A stretch of 64,000 bases of DNA. It comes from CAVPGP01 sp963718065. Lineage in GTDB: Bacteria; Actinomycetota; Thermoleophilia; Gaiellales; Gaiellaceae. The position numbers and the translations under genes are program-made. Below are positions 9,037 through 20,003 of this stretch, in pieces (position 1 is the stretch's first letter; every line of letters starts with the position of its first letter). Where the stretch lies: NCBI GenBank assembly GCA_963718065.1, contig CAVQYE010000009.1:62001-126000 (forward strand), given 5' to 3'. The notes beneath the pieces were generated by a model. It worked only from the letters and a program-made list of their open reading frames with translations. It ran no database searches and was not told the origin of the DNA.

Positions 9037-10760
9037 CTGGCCTCGACCTCTTCGGCGTCCGGCATCTCGATGATGTCGACGGCAGCGGCGCCGGCGGGCA
9101 CCATCGGGTAGCACTTCTCCTCCGGGTCGCAGCGGGCATCGACGACGGCGGTGCGGCCGCTCGCGAGCGCCGCGGCAAGGGCGGGCTCCAGCTCCCCCTC
9201 GCTCTCGACGGTGAAGCCGGCGCAGCCGTACGCCTCGGCGAGCTGGGCGTAATCCGGCACCTGGTGGGTGAGATGCGTCTGCGAGAAGCGCTCGTCATAG
9301 AAGAGCTCCTGCCACTGGCGCACCATCCCGAGCCAGCCGTTGTTGATCAGGACGACGACGATCGGCAGCCGCTCGAGCGCGGCGGTCGCCAGCTCCTGCG
9401 CGGTCATCTGGAAGCACCCGTCGCCGTCGACGCAGACGACGGTGGCATCGGGCCTTGCCGCCTTCGCCCCGATCGCAGCCGGGATGCCGTAGCCCATCGT
9501 CCCCAGGCCACCCGAGGTGATGAACGAGCGCGGCCGGTCGCACTGGAGGTACTGCATCGCCCACATCTGATGCTGGCCGACGCCGGTCGTGAAGATCATG
9601 TCGTCGCGGCTCGCCGTCAGCTCCTGCAGCGTCTCGAGCACGGTCTGCGGCTTCAGCACGCCATCGGCCTTGCGGTAGCGATACGGGTACTGCGCGCGCC
9701 ACTCGTTCAGCTGGCGCAGCCACGCCTCGGGCGGGCGGACGCCGTCGGGGCTGAGCGCGCGGACCTCGCTCGCCAGCTGCGCGAGCGCCAGCTTCAAGGG
9801 ACCGACGACCGGGATCTCGGCGTGGCGGATCTTGCCCACCTCGGCAGCGTCGACGTCGAAGTGGATCACCCGGGCGCCCGGGGCGAACGCGGACACTTTG
9901 CCGGTGACGCGGTCGTCGAAGCGCGCGCCGACCGCGACGATCAGGTCGGCCTTGTTCAAAGCCCAGTTGCCGTACTTCGAGCCATGCATCCCGGGCGGCC
10001 CGAAGTTGAGGGGATGCGAGTCGGGGAAGGCGCTCTTGCCCATCAGCGTCACGACCGCCGGCGCGCCGGTCAGCTCGATCAGCTCCCGGAGCTCGGCGCA
10101 GGCGTCGCCGTTCAGGACGCCGCCGCCGACGTACATGATCGGCCGCTCGGCTGCGAGCAGCGCCTTCGCCGCCTCGCGCACCTGGCGTGCGTGCACCTTC
10201 GTCGGCGGGCGCCAGCCAGGCAGGTCGACCTCGGCCGGGTACTCGAAGTCGAACTCCGCCTCCTGCACGTCCTTTGCGATGTCGACAAGCACCGGTCCAC
10301 TGCGCCCCGTCGTGGCGACGTGGAACGCGGCCTTCATCACGCTCGGCAGCTCCTCGACGTCCTGCACGAGCCACGAGTGCTTGACGATCGGCAGCGTGAT
10401 TCCCGTGGCGTCGATCTCCTGGAAGGCGTCCGTGCCGATCAGGTTCGAGCGCACCTGGCCGGTGATGCAGACGAGCGGCGTCGAGTCCATCCACGCATCC
10501 GCGATCGGGGTGACGAGGTTCGTCGCACCCGGCCCGGAGGTGGCGATCGCGACGCCGACGCGCCCGGACGCACGCGCGTAGCCCTCGGCCATATGGCCCG
10601 CGCCCTGCTCGTGCCGGGCCAGGACGTGACGCACGGTCGTGCCGCGGGCCCAGGCGTCGTAGGTCGGCAGGATCGCCCCACCGGGGATCCCGAAGGCGAC
10701 GTCGACTCCCTCCGCCTCCAGCGAGCGGAGCAGGGCGTCCGATCCGAGCATGCGGGTCAT
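9033..10760 (-). CDS. ilvB: Acetolactate synthase, large catalytic subunit
   Basis: 575 aa TPP/FAD enzyme. The N-terminal TPP domain contains the catalytic glutamate in LARHEQGAGHMAEGYARASG and the SGPGATNLVTPIADA loop. The central FAD-type domain has GGGVLNGDACAELREL and DDRVTGKVSAFAPGARVIHFD. The C-terminal pyrophosphate domain has GDGCFQMTAQELATA...VLINNGWLGMVRQWQ. The start ATG overlaps the leuB-like stop (ATGA 10757-10760); an alternative ATG lies three codons in. It condenses pyruvate with pyruvate or 2-oxobutyrate. Confidence 0.97.
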   Translation of the reverse strand: MTRMLGSDALLRSLEAEGVDVAFGIPGGAILPTYDAWARGTTVRHVLARHEQGAGHMAEGYARASGRVGVAIATSGPGATNLVTPIADAWMDSTPLVCITGQVRSNLIGTDAFQEIDATGITLPIVKHSWLVQDVEELPSVMKAAFHVATTGRSGPVLVDIAKDVQEAEFDFEYPAEVDLPGWRPPTKVHARQVREAAKALLAAERPIMYVGGGVLNGDACAELRELIELTGAPAVVTLMGKSAFPDSHPLNFGPPGMHGSKYGNWALNKADLIVAVGARFDDRVTGKVSAFAPGARVIHFDVDAAEVGKIRHAEIPVVGPLKLALAQLASEVRALSPDGVRPPEAWLRQLNEWRAQYPYRYRKADGVLKPQTVLETLQELTASRDDMIFTTGVGQHQMWAMQYLQCDRPRSFITSGGLGTMGYGIPAAIGAKAARPDATVVCVDGDGCFQMTAQELATAALERLPIVVVLINNGWLGMVRQWQELFYDERFSQTHLTHQVPDYAQLAEAYGCAGFTVESEGELEPALAAALASGRTAVVDARCDPEEKCYPMVPAGAAAVDIIEMPDAEEVEAR

Positions 10761-11698
10761 CCGCCCACCTCGAAGAAGAGCTCCGTATCGGTCCGGCTCG
10801 CCGGCATCAGTTCGATCACCGCGTCGGTGAAGTCGCGAGTCGTCACCGCGACACCGCTCGTGACGGCATCGGCGGTCACGTGCCGGCCGCCGACGGCGGT
10901 CGCCACGGCACGCTCGAGCGTCCGCGCTGCAGCGCGGCGCCCGAGGCCGGTCGAAAGAAGCAGCGAGGCGGCCCGGAGCATCGACGTCGGATTGACGACG
11001 CCGTGTCCGGCCGCCTCGCCGTCCCGCGCTCGTGCAGGAACGAAGACCCCGGCGCCCTGGGCTGGGAGCCAGCCCCGGGCGACGCGGTCGTTCGACCCGT
11101 TGAGGTGCGCTAGCGCGTCGGTGAAACCTGCGTGGACTGGGGTGTCTGCGACGACCACGTCGAAGCGCGCGGCCGTGGAGCCGGCTGCGGTGAGCGCCTC
11201 GCCGAGCGACAGATGCTCGACGGCGACGCCGGGCCGGCGCTCGGCCTCGGCTTCGACGAGCTCGCGGAAGCCGTCGGAGGCGCCGACCGAGGTGACGGTG
11301 CAGCGGCGGCCGCAGGCGATCTCGAAGGCCCGCGAGATCGCGACGACCTCGCAGTACTCGCCCAGTGCGCCGACCACGAGCACGTCGCCCGCCGGGCGCA
11401 CCGGCACGCACGTGATCGACCAGCAGACATCGAGATCCGCTTTGACGGCCTCGAGAGCCAGCTCGTCCGGGACTGCGACCAGCACCGCGTCGGCGTGGCG
11501 GTAGCCGTTCCGCGTCACCGGCGGCAGGCGATGCCCGAAGCGGACGAAGCCTTCGCCGCCGAACGGGAGGTGCAACTCGGTGAGCCCGAAGCCGTGCAGT
11601 TGCGAGACCTCGACGAGCGCGCGGCTCGCCTCGGCCATCAGCTCCGGGCCGACTCCGTCGCCTGCGAGGCAGGCGACCGTGTAGTGACCACTGCTCAT
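10757..11698 (-). CDS. Divergent isopropylmalate/isocitrate dehydrogenase-family protein
   Basis: 313 aa, in the leuB position between leuA and ilvB, with ATGA overlaps on both sides. The N-terminus (CLAGDGVGPELMAEASRALV), the middle (CTVTSVGASDGF, FDVVVADT) and the end (VVNPTSMLRAASLLLSTG) align with the 3-isopropylmalate dehydrogenase fold. The usual catalytic lysine of the DKANVL segment is replaced (VGASDGF), the metal-binding D..SD helix reads HAGFTDAL, and the EPVHGSAPDIAG NAD loop is VPARARDGEAAG. No R-x-x-x-R substrate motif is obvious. Either it is a very divergent active LeuB or a catalytically dead relative with a structural or regulatory role. No leuC or leuD lies in the window. 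Confidence 0.72.
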   Translation of the reverse strand: MSSGHYTVACLAGDGVGPELMAEASRALVEVSQLHGFGLTELHLPFGGEGFVRFGHRLPPVTRNGYRHADAVLVAVPDELALEAVKADLDVCWSITCVPVRPAGDVLVVGALGEYCEVVAISRAFEIACGRRCTVTSVGASDGFRELVEAEAERRPGVAVEHLSLGEALTAAGSTAARFDVVVADTPVHAGFTDALAHLNGSNDRVARGWLPAQGAGVFVPARARDGEAAGHGVVNPTSMLRAASLLLSTGLGRRAAARTLERAVATAVGGRHVTADAVTSGVAVTTRDFTDAVIELMPASRTDTELFFEVGG

Positions 11699-12843
11699 GC
11701 CGGTACCTCCTCGAAGACCGTTGCCAGAGTGACTTCGTACCCGCCGTCGGCGAGACGTTTGAAACGTGCGAACGCGCTCTTCAGCTCGTCGGCCGCGAGC
11801 GTGATGCCGGCCGCCTCGCACGCCTTCGCGAAGGCGTGGCGACCGGAGTGCTTGCCGAGCGGCAGCGTCATCACCAGGCCGAGCTCGACCGGGTCGACGA
11901 TCTGGTACGTCCGCGGATCCTTGAGCATGCCGTCCTGGTGGATGCCGGCCTCGTGGGCGAATGCGTTCGCACCGACGACGGCCTTGTTGCGCTGAACCGC
12001 GTAGCCCGTGAGCTCGGTGACGAGCCGGGAGACGACAGGAATCTGCGACGTGTCGATGTCGGTGCGCGCCTGGATAGCGTCGGCGCGCACGCGCATGGCG
12101 ACGACGATCTCCTCGAGCGCCGCGTTGCCTGCGCGCTCGCCGATGCCGTTCACGGTGCACTCGACCTGCTTCGCGCCGGCCCGGATGCCCGCCAGCGAGT
12201 TGGCGACCGCCATGCCGAGATCGTCGTGGCAGTGGACCGAGAGCCGGACCCGGGCCAGTTCCGGGCAGAGCCGCTGGACGTTGCGGAGGAAGCGGACGTA
12301 TTCGTCCGGCAGCGTGTAGCCGACGGTGTCCGGGAGGTTGACCGTCGTCGCGCCGGCAGCGATCACGGCGCTGCAGACCTCGGCGAGGAACGCCGGGTCG
12401 GAGCGCGTCGAGTCCTCGGCGGAGAACTCCACCTCGTCGGCGAGCGTCGAGGCGTAGGCGACGGCCCAGCGGGCGCGCTCGAGAACCTCAGCCGGCTCGA
12501 GGCCGAGCTTGCTCTGCATGTGCAGCGGGCTGGTGGCGATGAAGATGTGCAGGCGCGAGCGGCGCGCCCCGGCGAGGGCATCGGCGGCGGCGTCGATGTC
12601 CTCCTTGCTCGTGCGGCAGAGCGAGGCGACCGTCGCGCCGGTGACGACCTCCGCGACGGCTGCGACGCCGGCATGGTCGCCCGGGGAGGAGGCGGCGAAC
12701 CCGGCTTCGATCACGTCCACGCCGAGACGCTCGAGCCCGAGGGCGATGGTCGCCTTGTCGTCCGGCTGCAGCGCGATGCCGGGCGATTGCTCGCCGTCTC
12801 TCAAAGTGGTGTCGAAGATCGTGATCCTGCGCAACGTTGGCAC
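11695..12843 (-). CDS. leuA: 2-isopropylmalate synthase family, short form lacking the regulatory domain
   Basis: 382 aa from GTG 12843 (LRRITIFDTTLRDGEQSPG); an in-frame GTG at 12882 would add 13 residues, and neither start has a good SD. It is a DRE-TIM metallolyase: the TTLRDGEQ signature, SVHCHDDLGMAVANSLAG metal histidines and VNGIGERAGNAALEE are present. It stops after the (beta/alpha)8 barrel and the AFAHEAGIHQDGMLK linker helices; the C-terminal leucine-binding domain of typical 510-aa IPMS is missing. It may therefore not be feedback-inhibited by leucine, and homocitrate- or citramalate-synthase activity is an alternative. First structural gene of the leu-ilv-thr operon. Confidence 0.88.
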   Translation of the reverse strand: MPTLRRITIFDTTLRDGEQSPGIALQPDDKATIALGLERLGVDVIEAGFAASSPGDHAGVAAVAEVVTGATVASLCRTSKEDIDAAADALAGARRSRLHIFIATSPLHMQSKLGLEPAEVLERARWAVAYASTLADEVEFSAEDSTRSDPAFLAEVCSAVIAAGATTVNLPDTVGYTLPDEYVRFLRNVQRLCPELARVRLSVHCHDDLGMAVANSLAGIRAGAKQVECTVNGIGERAGNAALEEIVVAMRVRADAIQARTDIDTSQIPVVSRLVTELTGYAVQRNKAVVGANAFAHEAGIHQDGMLKDPRTYQIVDPVELGLVMTLPLGKHSGRHAFAKACEAAGITLAADELKSAFARFKRLADGGYEVTLATVFEEVPA

Positions 12844-12937
12844 TCCTGTCGATTCCGTCGCCCGCCCTGGCAGCGGACGCACTGGTGATGCGATTCGGTC
12901 GACGTCTGCGGCGTCTACGGCCGCGTGAGTGCGTTCT

Positions 12938-12959
12938 CCCCCTAGAGGGGGAGAATCAG
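12938..12959 (-). promoter_or_regulatory. Leader hairpin overlapping the leader-peptide stop
   Basis: Perfect 9-bp inverted repeat (TTCTCCCCC / GGGGGAGAA) with a 4-nt loop that contains the leader stop codon. A ribosome finishing the leader would melt it; a ribosome stalled earlier in the Leu/Ile/Val run would not. It lies about 95 bp before the leuA start and lacks a T-tract on the operon strand. Confidence 0.65.
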
Positions 12960-13040
12960 GATGACGACGATGAGGAGGCCCGAGAGCATGCGCAGCGAAG
13001 GTGCGCGAAGGGTGCTCAATGGGGTGGGCCGGTGGCTCAT
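12942..13040 (-). CDS. Branched-chain amino acid leader peptide (attenuator)
   Basis: A 32-codon frame starts at ATG 13040, right behind a strong promoter, and ends MLSGLLIVVILILPL. Its last 14 residues hold 12 Leu/Ile/Val. It lies about 100 bp before leuA. The stop codon sits in the loop of a 9-bp hairpin (12938-12959). This is the hallmark of ribosome-mediated attenuation as in ilv/leu leaders: shortage of charged Leu, Ile or Val tRNA would stall the ribosome in the run and change downstream folding. No U-tract follows the hairpin, so the outcome may be Rho-dependent or translational. The assignment is inference from position and composition. Confidence 0.78.
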   Translation of the reverse strand: MSHRPTPLSTLRAPSLRMLSGLLIVVILILPL

Positions 13041-13049
13041 CGTGATCCC

Positions 13050-13078
13050 ACTATGCAGGCAGTCTCCGGGGCTGTCAA
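13050..13078 (-). promoter_or_regulatory. Promoter of the leu-ilv-thr operon
   Basis: On the minus strand a consensus -35 TTGACA (13073-13078) is followed after exactly 17 bp by a -10 CATAGT (13050-13055). The predicted start of transcription is at about 13043, two or three bases before the leader-peptide ATG, so that peptide would be made from a nearly leaderless message. Confidence 0.75.
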
Positions 13079-13095
13079 GCTTCAAAAGGGAAAGT
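13079..13095. promoter_or_regulatory. Putative HxlR operator, site 1
   Basis: GCTTCAAAAGGGAAAGT directly abuts the -35 box of the leu operon promoter. It matches at about 13 of 17 positions the two copies upstream of hxlR and gltB (13637 and 13659). Binding by the neighbouring HxlR protein is inference. Confidence 0.5.
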
Positions 13096-13233
13096 GACGC
13101 GACGAGCTCCGAGCCGCCGCTCTGCTCGCTCGGGGTGCCGCGTGACCTGACGCGCTGTCGCCCGTAGATCTGGGGAGAGCTTGACCTCGCACCTCGCGGC
13201 GCGGCCAAGCCTTGTTCGCTGAGCGTCGCGTGC

Positions 13234-13605
13234 TTACTCGTGCGATGCGTGTGCGTGAGCCGTCTCGGGGATCAGCCAGGCGCGGCCGAACTTCCGCATC
13301 GCCGCGATGATCGGCAGCAGCGCGCGTCCCTTCTCGGTCAGCTCGTACTCGACACGGGGCGGCGACTCCGGATAGCTCCGGCGAAGCATGACGCCCTCGG
13401 CCTCCAGCACCTTCAGCCGCTCGGCGAGGGTCCGCGGGCTGATGCCCGGGCACGCCTTCTCGAGCTGCATGAAGCGACGGGGCCCTTCGGAGAGATCGTG
13501 GACGATCAGCGGTGTCCACTTGGCCGTGATGATCTCAGCGGCGGCAGCGACGGAGCAGCTGCCGCACTCGTGTACATCGTTCATCGTGCGGTTACGGGTC
13601 TTCAT
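13234..13605 (-). CDS. HxlR-family transcriptional regulator
   Basis: 123-aa winged-helix protein of the HxlR family: AKWTPLIVHDLSEGPRRFMQLEKACPGIS helix-turn-helix (residues about 28-57), LAERLKVLEAEGV and the wing with PPRVEYELTEKGRALLPII. Two cysteines precede the HTH (ECGSCS), as in thiol-sensing members such as YodB or HypR. Its ATG is only 7 bp from a TAAAGT -10 box (13612-13617), so its message is probably leaderless. It sits between the leu-ilv-thr operon and gltB, with a shared 17-bp motif at all three promoters, so it may control nitrogen/amino-acid synthesis. Confidence 0.92.
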   Translation of the reverse strand: MKTRNRTMNDVHECGSCSVAAAAEIITAKWTPLIVHDLSEGPRRFMQLEKACPGISPRTLAERLKVLEAEGVMLRRSYPESPPRVEYELTEKGRALLPIIAAMRKFGRAWLIPETAHAHASHE

Positions 13606-13611
13606 GGGCGC

Positions 13612-13617
13612 ACTTTA
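13612..13617 (-). promoter_or_regulatory. -10 box of hxlR (leaderless)
   Basis: TAAAGT on the minus strand ends 6 bp before the hxlR ATG, the spacing of leaderless actinobacterial promoters. Upstream of it lie the two tandem 17-bp motif copies. Confidence 0.5.
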
Positions 13618-13636
13618 GCTCATGCACGGCGCGGAA

Positions 13637-13675
13637 ACTACAAAAAGGAAAGTCTTTCACTACAAATTGGAAAGT
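13637..13675. repeat. Tandem 17-bp direct repeat, putative HxlR operators 2 and 3
   Basis: ACTACAAAAAGGAAAGT (13637-13653) and ACTACAAATTGGAAAGT (13659-13675) differ at two positions and are spaced 22 bp, two helical turns. They lie in the divergent region between hxlR and gltB; the second ends 5 bp before the gltB -35 box. A third related copy abuts the leu operon promoter. A/T-rich words like this are rare in this GC-rich sequence. Confidence 0.65.
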
Positions 13676-13680
13676 TTCCC

Positions 13681-13709
13681 TTGCCGCCGTCCGATCGTGC
13701 CGCTATGGT
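13681..13709 (+). promoter_or_regulatory. Promoter of gltB
   Basis: -35 TTGCCG (13681-13686), 17-bp spacer, -10 TATGGT (13704-13709). The leader to the gltB GTG is about 150 nt and contains a strong hairpin. Confidence 0.55.
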
Positions 13710-13782
13710 TTTTGAAGTGATGGCAGCCCGCGCCGCATCCGCGATCGTTATTTCCTTTATTGCCGGCGCGCGCAAGCCCGCC

Positions 13783-13823
13783 AGCTAGCCGGCGCTCCAT
13801 CCTCCCGCCACCGCCGGCTAGCT
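13783..13823 (+). promoter_or_regulatory. 12-bp perfect hairpin in the gltB leader
   Basis: AGCTAGCCGGCG (13783-13794) and CGCCGGCTAGCT (13812-13823) are perfect reverse complements separated by 17 nt. The structure lies in the transcribed leader about 40 nt before gltB and is followed by AAAGAAAAGG rather than a T-tract. It may be an attenuator or a cis-regulatory RNA; I do not recognise a known riboswitch. Confidence 0.6.
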
Positions 13824-13864
13824 AAAGAAAAGGCGGCTCCTCAGACTGAAGAGAAAGGCCCGCC

Positions 13865-18180
<4,316 letters not shown>

Positions 18181-18190
<10 letters not shown>

Positions 18191-18206
18191 GGCGCCTCAG
18201 CGGGCG
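18181..18206. terminator. 26-bp perfect palindrome between gltB and hisIE (bidirectional terminator)
   Basis: A perfect palindrome centred at 18193/18194 contains the last codons and stop codons of both convergent genes, gltB (TGA 18188-18190) and hisIE (TGA on the minus strand, 18197-18199). Both proteins thus end in Ala-Arg or Arg-Ala-Arg encoded by the same bases. It would form the same hairpin in either transcript. Confidence 0.7.
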
Positions 18207-18742
18207 CGCCGAGCAAGCTCTTCGTCCACGCGGGCGAGGTCGATGCCGCGCGAGGCGAACAGCACGTAGAGGTGAAACACGAGGTCGGCCGACTCCTCGA
18301 CGAGGCGCTCGTCGCTCTCGGCAAGTGCGGCCGTCACCGTCTCGACGGCCTCTTCGCCGACCTTGCGCGCGCATGCGGCGACGCCGTCGTCGAGAAGCTT
18401 CGCGACATACGAGCCCTCGGGCCGCTTGAGCGCGCGGTCGGTGATGGTCCGCCAGAGCGCCGGCGCGAAGCATGACTCCGAACCGGTGTGACACGCAGGG
18501 CCGTCGGCCCGCACGCGCAGGAGCAGCGCGTCGCCGTCGCAGTCGTCGCGTACCTCCTCGACGTGCAGCACGTTGCCCGACGTCTCGCCCTTGCGCCAGA
18601 GCTCCTGCCGCGAGCGGCTCCAGAACCACGCCTCACCGGTGTCGCGGGTCAGCCGCTCTGCCTCGTCGTTCATCCAGGCGAGCATCAGGACGCGGCCGCT
18701 GCCGGCGTCCTGGACGATGGCAGCGCGCAGGTCAGGCGGCAT
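18197..18742 (-). CDS. hisIE: Bifunctional phosphoribosyl-AMP cyclohydrolase / phosphoribosyl-ATP pyrophosphatase
   Basis: 181 aa. The HisI domain (about residues 1-95) carries VLMLAWMNDEAERLT, FWSRSRQELWRKGETSGN and the metal-binding motif CDGDALLLRV..GPACHTG.ESCF. The HisE domain (about 100-181) carries LLDDGVAACARKVGEEAVETV and ESADLVFHLYVLF. It catalyses steps 2 and 3 of histidine synthesis. Its start lies 58 bp inside hisF. Last gene of the his operon. Confidence 0.96.
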   Translation of the reverse strand: MPPDLRAAIVQDAGSGRVLMLAWMNDEAERLTRDTGEAWFWSRSRQELWRKGETSGNVLHVEEVRDDCDGDALLLRVRADGPACHTGSESCFAPALWRTITDRALKRPEGSYVAKLLDDGVAACARKVGEEAVETVTAALAESDERLVEESADLVFHLYVLFASRGIDLARVDEELARRAR

Positions 18743-19476
18743 CGCGGACCGGCACTCCGCAGATCGCGGAGCTCGCTGCGCAGCCGTGCGAGCCGGGACG
18801 GGTCCTCGTGCAGGATCGAGGCCAGGAGCGCTGCCTGCGCCACCGCGAGGGCCGCGGCGACGTGGCTCGCATCGCCTGCTCCACCCGAGGCGATCACCGG
18901 CAGGCTGACCCGTTCGCAGACCGCGGCGGTCAAGGTCAGGTCGTAGCCCGCGCGCGTCCCGTCGGCGTCGATCGAGGTGAGCAGGATCTCGCCGGCGCCG
19001 CGCTCCTGTACCTCGTAGGCCCAGTCCTCGGCGCGTCTCGGGGTCGCCTCGGTGCCGGCGCGCGAGCGGACGAGCCCTCCCTCCGCGTCGATCGCGACGA
19101 CGACGGCCTGCGAGCCGAGGCGCTCCGCGAGCTCCGTGACGAGCTCCGGCCGGGCGAGCGCCGCCGAGTTGACGCCGACCTTGTCCGCGCCCGCCGCGAG
19201 CAGCTGCTCCGCGTCGGCGACCGAGCGGACGCCGCCGCCGACGGTGAACGGGATCGCGATCCGCTCCGAGACGTCGCGCACGAGCTCGACGAGGGTCCGT
19301 CGCTCTTCGAGCGTTGCCTTGACGTCGAGGAAGACGAGCTCGTCGGCGCCCGCCTCGGAGTAGGCGGTGCCGAGCTCGACCGGGTCGCCCACGTCGCGCA
19401 GCTCCTGGAAGCGGATGCCTTTGACGACGCGTCCGGCGGCGACGTCGAGGCACGGGATCAGGCGGGGGAGAGGCAC
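18685..19476 (-). CDS. hisF: Imidazole glycerol phosphate synthase, cyclase subunit
   Basis: 263-aa (beta/alpha)8 barrel from GTG 19476. Catalytic aspartates are in RLIPCLDVAAGRVVKG and VVVAIDAEGG; phosphate loops are TVGGGVRSVADAE and VIASGGAGDASHV. With HisH it converts PRFAR to IGP and AICAR. It overlaps hisH by 19 bp and hisIE by 58 bp. The last 20 residues (RCRLTCALPSSRTP...) are unlike HisF and arise from reading through into hisIE in another frame, so the true end could be earlier if a base is missing. Confidence 0.95.
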   Translation of the reverse strand: MPLPRLIPCLDVAAGRVVKGIRFQELRDVGDPVELGTAYSEAGADELVFLDVKATLEERRTLVELVRDVSERIAIPFTVGGGVRSVADAEQLLAAGADKVGVNSAALARPELVTELAERLGSQAVVVAIDAEGGLVRSRAGTEATPRRAEDWAYEVQERGAGEILLTSIDADGTRAGYDLTLTAAVCERVSLPVIASGGAGDASHVAAALAVAQAALLASILHEDPSRLARLRSELRDLRSAGPRCRLTCALPSSRTPAAAAS

Positions 19477-20003
19477 GCCTCGATCACCTCGGCCAGGTAG
19501 CGCGCGCCGGCCGGGCCGCTCTTCTCCGGGTGGAACTGGACGCCGGTGAACGAGCCGGCTCGTACCTCGGCCACGACGCCCTCCGACCAGGCGGTCGCGC
19601 ACGGTGTCTGCGCGGCGTACGAGTGCGCGAAGTAGAAGGCGCCGCGCTCGCCGACGTCAGCCCAGCCCATCCGCGGCACCCGGCCCTCGCGCAGCCGCTC
19701 CGCCCGGCCCGGCAGCAGGCCCAGCCCGGCGACGCCGCCGTCCTCGTCCGTCCAGTCGAGCGCGAGCTGCAGGCCGAGGCAGATGCCCAGCACCGGCCGC
19801 CCGTTCTCGACCCGCTTCGCGAGCGCCTCGTCGTGGCCGCGCGCCCGGAGCTCCGCGAGTGCGCTCCGCGCCGAGCCGACACCCGGCAGCACGGCGAGGT
19901 CGGCCGACACGACGTCGCCGCCCACCTCGGTGCCCAGCCGCCGGAACGCGAGCTCGACGGAGCGCACGTTGCCGGCGCCGTACTCGCAGATCGCGATCCT
20001 CAC
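19458..20003 (-). CDS. hisH: Imidazole glycerol phosphate synthase, glutaminase subunit
   Basis: 181 aa, slightly short. Class I amidotransferase with the nucleophile cysteine in VLGICLGLQLAL, oxyanion region VLPGVGSARSAL, and the His-Glu dyad in GVQFHPEKSG. It feeds ammonia to HisF. The GTG start overlaps the TGA of the hisC-hisB fusion (GTGA 20000-20003). Confidence 0.96.
   Translation of the reverse strand: MRIAICEYGAGNVRSVELAFRRLGTEVGGDVVSADLAVLPGVGSARSALAELRARGHDEALAKRVENGRPVLGICLGLQLALDWTDEDGGVAGLGLLPGRAERLREGRVPRMGWADVGERGAFYFAHSYAAQTPCATAWSEGVVAEVRAGSFTGVQFHPEKSGPAGARYLAEVIEACLSPA

Noticed and set aside
13710..13864. Known riboswitch (glutamine, c-di-AMP or similar) in the gltB leader
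   Set aside because: Only one strong hairpin is seen and none of the conserved core sequences I know.
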